Origin: Aricia agestis
Taxonomy: Eukaryota; Arthropoda; Insecta; Lepidoptera; Lycaenidae
DNA length: 64,000 bases
NCBI RefSeq assembly: GCF_905147365.1
Contig: NC_056418.1
Coordinates: forward strand, 10,601,262 to 10,665,261
Direction: 5' to 3'
This document shows positions 33,687 through 47,400 of the stretch, piece after piece. Under the pieces are notes generated by a model. It made no database searches. It was given only the letters and a program-made list of their open reading frames with translations, and was not told the DNA's origin. The first letter of the stretch is position 1; each line of letters opens with the position of its first letter. A program made the position numbers and the translations under genes.

Positions 33687-35411
33687 CTGAAAGGTTAAAA
33701 ATACAATTAAAATATTATCGCCATCAAAAACACAATTTTGAGGTTATTTGCTGAGCCAACAGTTTGTACGTATATATTTATTATTATCGAGTACGCTGTC
33801 TTGTGTAAGTGGCGTGCTGTCTCTTTCGCACTCGTTATTACATACCTTCGTTGTTGTTGTGTCTCGCTCACACACGTACCTTCGTTGTTGTTGTGTCTCG
33901 CTCGCACGAGGCGCTCGGGGTGCGAGTGCGCCAGCTGCGTGTAGTCGCGGAACACCTCGTTGTAGGTATCATCTGATGACATCTCGCTCTCTCGCATCTC
34001 TTCGTTGAGCTTTGTCAGACGTAATCTGGGAAATATTATTATGTATTTAAAAATAATTTAAATTAGAGAAGGACTTAAGTAAAGATGTGTAATGTGAAAG
34101 AAGAATCTAGATTTAGGCCGGTATAAATAGTCAGTACTTAAGATGCGACCCAGTCTCAAGACGCGGTTCGGCTCTGTGATTGGTCCAAATTTTGACAGCC
34201 AACCAATCACAGAGCCTGAACCGTGTCTTGAGACCGAGATGCATCTTGAGTACTGACTATTTATACCGGCCGCAGTGGTCCACGACTTTAAGATAGTTCG
34301 ACGAAACCGTAGAGGGCAATAACCTGTCACCGTTTTATCGATCAACCAATGACGAACCGTTTGATCACTGATCTACCGACAGTGTGTCTCTTCACCCCAC
34401 CAAAGACTTTAAATTCGAACAGCGTGCATCCAAGTTCCATTTAAATTATGTTACTGTTTTGTCGGCCTATTTTTCACTGTATATGCTGAACTCACAGAAA
34501 TAAATCAAGAGAGAACGTTTAAGCGGGTAGAGTACGCGTGTTTCAATCTTGCACGAGTGTGCAAGATTCGCTGAACGTTCATTCAGTCAGCCCGCACGTC
34601 TCGACTCGATTACACCGGAGTGGTTGTGCAAAAATGCCTTATTGTGCAGTGTCGAATTGTAAAAACAGAAGTACAAAAGTGAATCGGTCAAAAGGAGGTA
34701 TTTCTTTCCACGGTTAAAATATTTGTTCTAACTAAAAGTAAAGCAAAATTTGACACGATCGATTCGTTAGAAATGCACGCGCGTCACCGTTCTATCTTGA
34801 TTTATTTCTGTGGCTGAACTCGATTTAGATACTCACAGTGTGACGATGTCAGCGTTGGCATTGGCGACGGCAATATCGAGAGGCGTGCGGCCCTGCTTGT
34901 CCACTATAGACTGGTCGGCGCGATACCGGAGGAGTAGACACACCTGTAAATAATCATGGAATTGTTATAGCTTCGTAAAATAGTACGTCGTGAATAACAA
35001 TACAAAGGCCCTTAAACGCGTCCTCTGTATATTCGCTTTATCGATTTGTGTAGAATTTGTTTTGGAATTAGTCCATTTGACATTTTGGCGTGAATCGAGG
35101 AATCTCCTTGGAAATTAAACATAAAAGACACTAACACAAGCAGATCTTGATTGTCCTTGCCACGCATATCAGTAAAGGATTAAATATAGCGAATCTTGGA
35201 TTGAGTTAATCACTGCTATTATATAAAAGACTAGCTGTCCCGGCAAACGTTTCATTGCCATATAAAGTATTTCGCCCGTATTATTTTATTGAAGTGACTA
35301 AATAAGTATGTCACCATGGCAACGTCCATTGCTATCCCGTCGCACAAACAATGGTCGCCGTCAGTCTCGAGTTGTAATAATCTATACTAATATTATAAAT
35401 GCGAAAGTATC

Positions 35412-35442
<31 letters not shown>

Positions 35443-38400
35443 CGCTTTCACGCCAAAACTACTGAACCGATTGTAATGAAATTTTGTACACAGATAGTCT
35501 AAAGCCTGAGAAAGGACATAGGCTACTTTTTAACTGGAAAAAGGGGTTGTAAGGGGGTGAAAATGCGTAAATTTGGTCAAATTAAGATAGTTCCAAAAAC
35601 TCAAAATAGATGGCGCCAAGAGTCCCCTAGATCGCGCTATCGCTTGCTCATGAGTATTTCTATAAGAGGTGGTACCCTGTGGTGAAACGTTTTTCGATTC
35701 TTTCGATTGTTATAAGTACACGTTATTAACTAATAAGTAATAACTCACCTACCAACTTAGATATCAAATTCAAAAACAACAGCGCCAAAACTACTGAACC
35801 GATTGTAATGAAATTTTGTACACAGATAGTTTAAAGCCTGAGAAAGGACATAGGCTACTTCTTACTGGAAAAAGGGGTTGTAAGGGGGTGTTTATGCGTA
35901 AATTTGTTCAAATTAAGTTAGTTCCAAAAACTGGAACAGATGGCGCCAAGAGTCGCCTAGATCGCGCTATCGCTTGCTCATATGTATTTCTATAAGAGGT
36001 GGTACCATGTTGAGTTAATATTTGCGATTCTTTTGATTGTTATACATGTTATTAAATAACTCACCTACCAACATAGATATCAGAAACAGTCTGTCTACCA
36101 ATAATAAATAGTTTATGGGCATTGGGCAAAGCTAAGGTTGTGTAATGCATTATGCAGCTAAGTTGTGTAACGCTAAATAAGCTTTAAAATTTGGTATAAA
36201 AAAGTTTAATTAAGTAAAAAAAAACATTATGTGCACACTACACGGCTGTTTTGGGTATTTTGATTTAAGAGGTACCAGGGTTTTAAAAAGCTTTTGACAC
36301 CAATTTTGTTGACACCGCGCGCTATAAACTGAAGTCGACGCGGACGAAGTCGCGGGCAACAGCTAGTTTACTATTCAACAAATGCACTTATCAATGTAAA
36401 AATGTAGCCAGTAGCCGATTCTCAGACCTACTGAATATGCATATAAAATTTGGTAAAAATCAGTAAAGCCGTTTCGGAGGAGTACGGTGACTGACATTGT
36501 GATTTATGACACGAGAATTTTATATAAGACTAGCTGTTACCCGCGACTTCGTCCGCGTTAGTATAGTAGATCAGGTCCCAAGTATTATTTATTGTACAAA
36601 AATATTCAATTACAGCATTGACTTTCCTACGATTTTATTATATATAGATGTCCCGCGCGGCTTCGCTTGCGTAATTTAGGAATTTCACGCGAGCGTACAT
36701 TTTTCCGCAAATAATAGCCTATGTCCCTTAACGTGGTCTATTCTTCATGTTTGCCAAATAACATATATTTTTCCACATTTTCCTCTATTTCTTCGCTCCT
36801 ATTAGTCGCAGAATAATAAAATATAACCTATGGCCTTGCTCAATAAATAGGCTATCTAACACTGAAAGAATTTTTCAAATCGGACCAGTAGTTCCTGAGA
36901 TTAGCGCGTTCAAATAAGCCCTTTCAAATAATTTCCCCCGTTTTTTCCACACTTTCCTTTATTTCTTCGCTCTTATTAGTCTTAGCGTAATAAAATAAAG
37001 CCTTATAACCTTCCTCGATCAATGGGCTATCTAACACTGAAAGAATTTTTCAAATCGGACCAGTAGTTCCTGAGATTAGCGCGTTCAAATAAGCCCTTTC
37101 AAATAATTTCCCCCCGTTTTCTCCACATTTTCCTCTATTTCTTCGTTTCTTTTAGTCTTAGCGTGATAAAATATAACCTATAGTCTTTCTCGATAAATAG
37201 GCTATCTAACACTGAAAGAATTTTTCAAATCAGACCAATAGTTCCTGAGATTAGCGCGTTCAAATAAGCCCTTTCAACTAATTTCCCCCGTTTTTTCCAC
37301 ACTTTCCTTTATTTCTTCGCTTTTATTAGTCTTAGCGTGATAAAATATAGCCTATAACCTTCCTCCATCAATGAGCTATCTAACACTGAAAGAATTTTTC
37401 AAATCCGACCAGTAGTTCCTGAGATTAGCGCGTTCAAATAAGCCCTTTCAAATAATTTCTCCCATTTTTTCACATTTTTCTGAATTTCTTCGCTCCCATT
37501 AGTCTTAGCGTAATGAAATATAGTATATAGCCTTTCTTGATCAATGGGCTATCTAACACTGAAAGAATTTTTCAAATCCGACCAGTAGTTCCTGAGATTA
37601 GCGCGTTCAAATAAGCCCTTTCAAATAATTTCCCCCCGTTTTCTCCACATTTTCCTTTATTTCTTCGTTTCTATTAGTCTTAGCGTGATAAAATATAGCC
37701 TATAGCCTTCCTCGATAAATGGGCTATCTAACACTGAAAGAATTTTTCAAATCGGACCAGTAGTTCCTGAGATTAGCGCGTTCAAACAAACAAACAAACT
37801 AACAAACTCTGCAGAATTATAATATTAGTATAGATTATATATTCTATCCACATGGGAAGTTGTTTGTAGGAATGCAATATTAGATAGTGGATACGCTGGA
37901 CAGACAAAAAAATTTACAACTGTAATTTAGCATAGACCGTATGAAGCTAATTTTTTAGATTAAAATAAATTAATTAATCAAGTATAAATAGTGTAACCTA
38001 CTCTAAACGAAAACCTTCAAACGCGTGACAGTCGCGCGCACTTGGCCGACTAATAAAGTATTCTTGTATCAGTTAATAAGGTGAAATTAATATAGACCCG
38101 ATAAACCTTTTGTCTTCACAATCAAGTCTTTGTAATACAGAGATGCCGTCTGCTCTCGGATATCAATGATTTCGCTGTAGGGTTGTCAACGTCTTGAAAA
38201 TAAATGTTCTTTTTAAATACACTTTTTTTTCTTTCTATATATTATACGAGCTTTCGCCCGCGGCTTCGCTCGCGTTAGCAAGTATTATATATGTCGTAGG
38301 ATGATTTGATAAATCCGTGTTTTCGCGAAATCCCTAGAATTTTCGCGAAAATTCGATTTATCAAATCATCCTACGACATCGTAGGATGATTTGATAAATC

Positions 38401-41400
38401 GAATTTTCGCGAAAATTCTAGGGATTTCGCGAAAACACGGATTTATCAAATCATCCTACGACATATACAAACTTTCATCCCCTATTTTGACCCCTTGGGG
38501 GTAGAATTGATCAAAATCCTTTCTTAGCGGATGCCTACGTCATAACATCTACCTACATGCCAAATTTCAGCCCGATCCGTCCAGTGGTTTTGGTCGTGCG
38601 TTGATAGATCACCATGTCAGTCAGTCACTTTTGAGTTTTATATATATATAGATAAGAAGAGATATAATATAGAAGATAAGTAAAGAACAGAGTAGAAAGA
38701 AGCTCGAAAGTAAAGGTAACAAAACACGTTACCTGTCCAGTGTGTCCGGCGTCGGTGGCGAGGTGCAGCGGCGTCATGCCGTCCTCGTCCTGCGCGTTCA
38801 GCTTACTGCCGTTCAGCAGCAGGAACGAGCACGCCATCACCGACCCCTATTTACCGATATAAAAATTCATATGTATAATAATTTTTATATTGAACTCACT
38901 CCTAAAACATTTTTTAAACGTTAGACTATTTGAGATGCGCACTGACAGTTTTTAATATTATGCCAGACAAAGACAAGCAGCCTCGTAAAGTTACGCGCTC
39001 CGTAAGTTAATCTTAATGGTGAGGGGTTAATTCGTCCTTAACCCATCAAGCCCCATAAGCTCACCGGTAGCGAGACACAATAGAATAACAATAGATTTCC
39101 AAGATCCAGGATCAAAGGATTAATGGTCCGTAAGTTAATCTCTCAAAATTTTAAATGTACTCAAATATTGGCACTTTCAGATTTACTACTACAATATATC
39201 TTATTATTGGCAGGCCTGTCCCACTCGCGCGTTTAGGTTTCGAACTGTAAGTACCCCTTTAAAGGGGCAGATCACAAGGGACTCACAAGCGAGCGGTGAC
39301 GCGCGCGCAAGTTTTTTTCGTCGCATATATCTACGTACTGATTTAACCGCTATGACAGAATCGTTATTAATCTGATAAATATGAACAATTGAAAAAAGTC
39401 AAAGAAATATTTCAATAAAGTAATTTAAGACTTTAAAATACAAAAAAAAAGATAAAAAAAATACACAAACATATCAAATAAACCAATTTGTTACAAAAAA
39501 ACCGCATACTACACATAAATAAACACAAGTTACTATGTTTAAGTTGTAAAAAATTCCTGACCAGCTCCTACACTATAATCGAATATAAAACTATTATAAA
39601 ATATACGTTGGGTTACTAAAATTTGATTATTACTATAAAATAGTTTGCTATTAGTAGCTATAGTAATTAAAAGAAGATTATTTTATTTTCTAAAAGGTGA
39701 CAATCTTGATTTCGTCAGAAAGGGTACATCTTACGCGATAGAAAGAGAGCGGACATGTAGGCAAATATAATTGTAAGCACCTAGCACGCGGTCGGAATTT
39801 GAACTTTATAGTATCGTAGCATGAGTTATTTTTTTAAACGGGTTTCACGAGTGGGAATTCTTTTGGAACTACGAATATATATTCTGTGTTATTGGTATAA
39901 AGGAATTTTGAAACACAAATCTGAGGCTCGTATTTTTGGTCAGTACTCAAGATGCATCTCGGTCTCAAGACACGGTTCAGGCTCTCTGATTGGTTGGCTG
40001 TCAAAATTTGGACCAATCACAGAGCCGGGTCGCATCTTAAGTACTGACCAAAAATTCGGGCCTAAGATGCCAATAATGGGACGACAGCCAACAACTCCCA
40101 AGTTTATTTATTTATTTATTTAACGACAGGGTAGTCCGTATTTTCCCCATTATATGCAAGTATCAGCACACGTACGCTGAGCACGGCGGCGTGCAGCGGC
40201 GTGCGGCCGTGGTGGGCGGGGTCGGAGACGCGCGCGCTCGCCACCAGCGCCGCACGCATCACGCTCACGTTGTGCAAACAAATATATATTATGCCAATAA
40301 TAGGCACTGCCAACAATGGGTAAAGTGTAGAACTATCACTATACGTCACGTACGCTGAGTACGGCGGCATGCAGCGGCGTTCGGCCGTGGTGGGAGGGGT
40401 CGGAGACGCGCGCGCCCGCTGCGAGTGCCGCGCGCATCACGCTCACGTTGTGCGCGCGCGCCGCCACGCCAAGCACCGCTTGTGCCGACAGCGCCGACAC
40501 CTCGCCGAAACAACCGTCTGGAACATTAATATACAATACTGTAACACAATATAAATATATTATTATAATAAATTTACTTAGCCGTGTTTTGCCTTGTGCT
40601 ATATGCTTCAACAAGGTATTATTATAAGACCATGTGACTGTCCTAGTCCTACTTAATTAAAGCCTTATTTCTACTAAATAATTAGGATGCCGTAGATAAC
40701 TAAACACGTTGACACAGAGAAATTACAAAGTGTTTAGGGCAAACGCTAAAACTCGCACGGACGCACGCTCGCGTGTGTATAATGAAAAATAGTATGGGCA
40801 GCGCAGGCGCGTGTGACGGAGCGCGGACGTGGGCGACGGACTGTCACACGCGCGGCGGACGACGGGCACACGGCGCGGGCGCACGGATTTCACAGGACTG
40901 CGAAATGCGTGCGCCCGCGCCGTGTGCCCGCCGCAAAAAGACGTCAACGGAAACAACGTCAACTTCGACGTTGTTTCCGTTGACGTCTTTTTGGCAAATA
41001 ATAAATTAGTAAATAATCTATGGTAATCTACTCGACACAACTGTACACGCTCGAGATAAAAATTATACTAGCAGCGCTAAATGAGATGGGCGCACGCGAC
41101 GGGTACCCGCTCGCGGATTCGTGGTCCGCGGCGGTCTTCCGACGCATGCGCCCGCGCCCGCATCCACCCGTGTCTTAGCATTGGTCCTAATTTAGGACTC
41201 CTAAATGACTCCTACTCATATAAAGCTAAAGTATACAGAGACACGTATTATTAATGTCTCAGAAAGTTCGAACTGTCTGAACTGTTCGAAAAACAGAAAT
41301 CGAAGTCCGAACTGTGCAGTTCCATCACTCACCGGCGTCATCGTCCTCGCCCTCCGTGGAGTCGTGGTCGGAGGGCAGGCTGAGGTCGACCGGCCGCTCC

Positions 41401-44400
41401 GACGCCAGCTCCGAACCGATCTCCAGCACCGGACTGTCAGATTTGCTCGAGCTTTCTGACACTGAAAGTATTTGGAAGTTATAAAACTGACATATTTGCC
41501 CAACAAAGTAGCCTTGTGTAACCTAAACCTGGAATAGTATTAACATTTTTTAGGATTTTTTTTAAGGATTTTTTTCTTCACAAATAGAAGAGCTACACGT
41601 AGCGTAAATAAATTGTATAAAAGCACGTACCACTGGCGTTACTGTTCTGGTCGCTTTTTTCGTCCTTTATAGTTTCTGGTATCACTGGAGCCGTCCGGAC
41701 CCTAAGAATTGTTCAAATATTAGCTTGATACTTCTTTGGGACCCACTAATAAATTAATCAGACGAGAGGAACATATTCAAAGTAAGATACATTCGAATTA
41801 TTGTAATAAACATTAAAATAACTAGAGTGGGAATCTGTTATCTTTTCAGTAAAAGCTGCTGAGGTTCTACTAAGGCTTGTTACAGACGAACGGCATTTGT
41901 CGACAGCAGCCGTCGACACTTGTCTTGCCGTCGACGCGTATCGTCGACAAGTGCCATTCGTCTGTAAGGCCGCGTTTCCACTGACGCGGAGAGTAGCTTA
42001 GGGGTACCGAATTGACCAATCACCATGCTCGAAATCTTCGCTTCGCTTCGCTCCGCTTCGCTGTCATTCCGCTGGAATAGCACGATTGGTCAATTCGGGC
42101 ACCGCTGATCCTCTCTGCTCCGCTCCGCGTCAGTGGAAACGCGGCCTAAGCGCTCTATACGGATTCTCTTGTTGAAAAGGGCTAGTTTTACTCCATCAAA
42201 CAGTATTTCTTTCAGATTTTCACCGTCAACGTGCCTTAAATTCGCAATACTTTCTTTACTTTACCTGCGTCTAGCGCGTCGCACGGACCACCGTCGTCCG
42301 TTCCTCAGCGGTGAGTCTTTGGCCGGCGAGCCGCACTCCACTATGTTCTTGACGAATAGGAGGTCCACGTATTTCGCGCGGATCCACGCTTCACGCACAG
42401 GCCTATGGTTAGGAAAATATTTTAAATAAGAACAGTTTTAAAAGTTAAAAAAAAGAAAATTTAATTTGAAACCCGAATGAACCGGTTTAATAAACTGGGA
42501 TACATGGACATAAATTGTTGTATTGCTTAAGTAAGATGATTAGTAAGATGAATCGGTTCATCTCTTCTTCATCTTGGCATTTTTGACTTATAAAAGGGAG
42601 TATTATTGACTTATAAAGATTTACAGTACTCACAAATTAGGTTTAAAAATTTTACCATGGAGTATTTTATACGTTAAAGGAGTAAGGCTAGTGGCCATTT
42701 AATCTTACTGCATTTACTTGACAGTTTAAAAATGTATGTGTATGTATTAAAATATGTTTACGTTTCACACTCCGGCGTTGCCCGCACTATGGTAGTGCCC
42801 TCGGTGTTCGCTTCGTAGATTAAATTCACCACCTTGTTACCCAACTCTGCCATCACCTATGACACAGATATTATTGATTATACATTTTATTTAGGTTTAT
42901 ATGCAGTCTTTGTAAGACTTGGATACTATTTAAATATTAGTAAGTATATGATTTTAATTAAAACTTTGGTTAAGTCATGTTTGAGTTCCATGGCTATTGT
43001 AAGTCAGACCAAATGAAAAGTATAGACAAAGTTCTACAAACAATTGCATAATAATTGAATCAGAGCGGGTACACATTTGGCGTTTTGAAGCTCTTAAACT
43101 GCACTATAGCACAGCCAGTCGACCAATCAAGATAACGCGGAATAGCTTAGATTATTGCACGTTTAGCACAGAAAACTGGATTCAGTTTCCAGTTTCCACA
43201 CAAGCCATGCGTCTTCTCGGAGTCTTTATTTGATCTGAGGTCAAACCTTTATGATATCTGGTTCCCAGTCGTCCAATGTGAGAGATCGCACTTTACTGAC
43301 GTGGACTCCCAGCGACCGATGTATGCCGGAGCATTCTGGAACAAAATTATATTTTAAACATAACAAACAACCGCATTTTAGCTGCTATGATGCCATATTT
43401 TATTAAGCTATATAGGAAAAAAAAATATGTCGGTTCGCTCTGCGTTGTGCGTTTCTAAAATAACTTATAACATCATATGCCATAAGGGACTACTATCCCA
43501 ATACACTCACTCACCAATACACAGCGTGATGCCGAGGTTGATGCTGGCCCAGCGCGGGTTGGCGCCGCCGCAGTCGCAGCACGCGTTGTTGCCCGGGATA
43601 CTGAGCAGCTGCTCCCAAATTCTGAAATAGACAGATTTAACATCTATACTTTATTTTATGTTTGACCCTAACCTAACCCAACCCAAACGTACCAGGATGA
43701 CACCACATGATCAGGCGTATATTTTGTATTGTAACTACAAAAAGCTGCACCGACACCATTCACACGTAACCACTGCTTGACAGCATTTTGTCGTTGCGAC
43801 GTGGTGTAGTTATGGTACGTGTGGGTTGGCCCTAAAAGCCTTATCACTTTAACGGTTTGGGGCGTAACGATTATGGTGGTCATACATTTAGTGATCGCCG
43901 CAAATCCGCGCGTTTGAGTAAGCCCTAGTGCGATCTTGGCGACTCTTAGCGCCATCTGTTATGAATTTTTGGAACTAACTTAATTTGAACAAATTTATGC
44001 ATAAACACTCCCTTACAACCCCTTTTTCCAGTTAAAAAGCATAGCATATATGTCTCTTCTAAGGCCTTAGACTATCTGTGTACGAAATTTCATTACAATC
44101 GGTTCAGTAGTTTTGGCGTGAAAGCGAGATAGACAGACAGACAGACAGACAAAGATACTTTCGCATTTATAATATTAGTATAGATATAGATAAAACTAAA
44201 GTATTCTGGCGAATTCTGTCTCATTATCCATTAAACGCGTAAGGACAAGCTCAGTCAAATTTTCAATAGTTTTAAAATGCCACCTTTTTTAAACATCAAT
44301 CAATTTTTACCGTTTAGCATGATGTGTAACATAGCAAGATCTTAAATCTACGGCAACTTGCTAAACTGCCTACCTAATCTTCTTCATAGCGGGGCTGACG

Positions 44401-47400
44401 CTCTTGCTGGTGTCATCTGGTACCAGCACGAGCTGCGAGTCGGGGTCGCGGCTCTGGCCCTGCTGTATCGCCGCTCTGATGCCGTTCTGCAGCGCTGACA
44501 CCCAGCTGTTCAACATCTCCTCCGAGTCCGCTTGCAGCATGTGACTCCTGTAAAATTAGCGAAAATAAGGAACTCATAAAACCTTCAATACCTACCAGTG
44601 AGCAAGCTGATGATGGTGCTATGACAAAGAACATCATGTCAGCTTTCAAACAAAAGAAATAAGAAATAAGCCTAATTTCCGGGACATATAAACACGATAC
44701 GAGGTCGTGTCGTGCCACGATGCGACGTCGCATCGTGGGAATCTACGACGAGCATCGTAAAAAAGTACGTCGCGACATCGTAACGTGCCACGATATACAG
44801 CACGACGTCGCGCCGTAGAAACTCCTGATCCGTTCCTGTGTCAGTGCCACAGTTGTTACTCAAAATTCAAAGATTCGACGCATTCTGAGTTTCTACGACG
44901 CGACGTTGTGCCGTGTATCGTGGCACGTTGCGATGTCGCGAGGTAGTATTTTACGATGCTCGTCGTAGATTCCCACGACGCGACGTCGCATCGCGGACCG
45001 ACGCCGCATGGTGGTACGACACGACGTCGTATCGGTGGTACTCGACGAAAACTGAGTATTATAATATAATACTCAGTTTTCGTCGAGTACCACCGTCGGC
45101 CTTAGGGCCGGGACACATAAACACGATACGACGTCGTGTCGTACCACCATGCGGCGTCGGTTATTATAATATAATACTCAGTTTTCGTCGAGTACCACCG
45201 TCGGCCTTAGGGCTGGGACACCTAAACACGATACGACGTCGTGTCGTCTTCATATTATGAAGAGTATCACGTCTTCGAACCCATAATATTTCTCAGAGTA
45301 AATTGTTACCAAGAGATTTTCCGATGAATCTATAATAGTACGTGTCTTTATAAGAGTTCAATTTTTTCTTAAGTTAACTGAATACAGTGCCAGCATTTTT
45401 CGTATAGGTCCGAGGTGATATAGGATATTAGGTAAAAAGGTCAGTGACCACTGGGAACACCTTATTTTATTTCGACTACAGTGTCGAAACAGATACAAGA
45501 TAACACCCTATATAGTAGGATTGTGACAGAGACAGTAGTCCAGCGGGGCTAAAATGGTCACATTTAGCAATTCCTCTTAATCAATTCAGCAAATGAATTG
45601 TCAAAACTGTCAAACTGACAAATGTCAAATCAGTACAAAAATACAGAAATGAATTGCAAGCAGAGTTGCATTTTGCGATTTTAGGAAAATGAATCATATT
45701 ATGATTCATATCATGATTCTTCAAAGCGACCATTTTAGCCCCGCAGTGCGTCTAGCATGCGCATACAACGAGATAACTACACTCTCGAGTGTAGTTATAG
45801 TCTGTCAAAAAAGTGAAGAAATTAATCTAAGAAAAAAGGGATGACACTACGATGTTGACACTTTTTAATTTCTTCACTTTTTTGACAGGCTATAAATTCT
45901 CGATATGTCAAAATAATTTTTTGGCATTACGTCGATAGATTTTGACGACAGACCTACACGAGAAAAAATGTTTGTCATGTTAGGGTCAATAGAGATAAAG
46001 AGACAAACCATCAAACATCGAGAAAACATGTAGACAAATTTTTTCTCGTTTTGCGCATGCTAGGCGCGCACTGGCCTATATTTTTGGAGCGCCAAAGACA
46101 CACGACGTATTTTGCTAATAGCTTGACGTAATCTACGAACGTCTCCAAAGCGCATTAAAGACAAAAACACTTGTACAGGTGAAAGACATGTTGCACAAGG
46201 TCAAGTAATTATACGTGTTAGTTGGCTAAATACTTAACAATAGAGAGGACGTGGGAATCGTACAATACCGCGGACCGTGGTTGCGCAAGACACGAAAATA
46301 CATTGTTTTAAATTAAAATCGCTAATAAAATTATGTTTTACATAGTAAATTACACAATAACCGTCTTACTGATAAAATACACTTACGCAACTGATATGCT
46401 TAACATTCTATAGACAATGTTTAGTTTTTGTCTGATACTTTAGAAAAGTATAGCTTGTTAAAGAAGTCGTTGTAAGACGTAAGTGTTGCAGCTAATACTA
46501 ATACTATAAATGCGTAATGTAATGCGAATAAATGCACTGAAACAGCCGCACCGATTTAAACTTTTTTGACCGAGAATTCGGTATAGGGATAGGGTATAGA
46601 AGAGTTTTTGTTGTGGATAAAATATACTGACGTTTTCCGTGCGATACAATAATTTCGTGGCGATTGGGTTGCAGGCATCTACTGTTACTAAATAAAACAA
46701 TTTAAAAATCATCTGCACGGCGCAGGGCTGCCATATGTACGATTTATATCGTACTCGTACGATTATTTGTACAATTTACTATTGTACGATTGTAAGATTA
46801 CTATCGTACATATAAAACGTACGACTTTTTTAGGTGCATAACATCGAATTAAATATCATAATCTTGAAATCAATTTCGATTCTAATTTAGATGTGACCTG
46901 GCAACATTTGTACCATAAACAAACATGTTTTATAATTAAAGTTTTGTACGATCTTTTTATAATGAACCTACTACAGAATACGACTTTTTAGAGCTACCGA
47001 TACGATCGCGCAGTTTTTAAATCTCGCAGTCCTTTTTTTTTTGTTAAGGAGGGGAAATACGTTACGTATCCCCTACCCCCTCGGGGGAAGGGGCGGGGGT
47101 ATGTGGGACTCCCTTTACGAGGTTTACCCACTAAAACCCCCCCATGCCCTCCTTCCAGCACCATTTCAGTGGGACACGGGAACTCTACAAACTCCTCGCG
47201 CAGTTTTTACATCTGGCAGCCCTGGCACGGCGTCTCGCAGATGTATGACTTACTTGCAGGGCGACAGCACCTCGAAGCAGAACCGTCTCTCGCCGTCGTG
47301 TACCTGCTTCACCGTGCACAGTCTGAGGTCCTCCTCCATCACTGTCACGTTCAGTTCGCCTGTTCTTTTCCTGAAAAAAAAAATAATGTTAGGCAAGGTT

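Noticed and set aside
33738..34008. + strand ORFs opposite CenB1A exon 19
   Set aside because: Antisense shadows of the exon and of the 34-bp duplication.
36773..37795. Regular repeat array considered as a CRISPR
   Set aside because: Units of about 175 bp are contiguous with no unique spacers, the context is an insect intron, and the unit is a known dispersed element here.
40167..40275. Duplicate ankyrin exon considered as a functional extra exon
   Set aside because: No acceptor AG places it in the ankyrin reading frame; the available AG inside it gives another frame.
43668..43955. 95-codon ORF on the - strand in CenB1A intron 9
   Set aside because: No recognisable domain, atypical composition, and it lies between two well-defined coding exons; likely chance or repeat-derived.
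44913..45260. 115-codon ORF
   Set aside because: Lies entirely in the compound CGACGTCG fold-back; its repetitive peptide follows from the repeated DNA.
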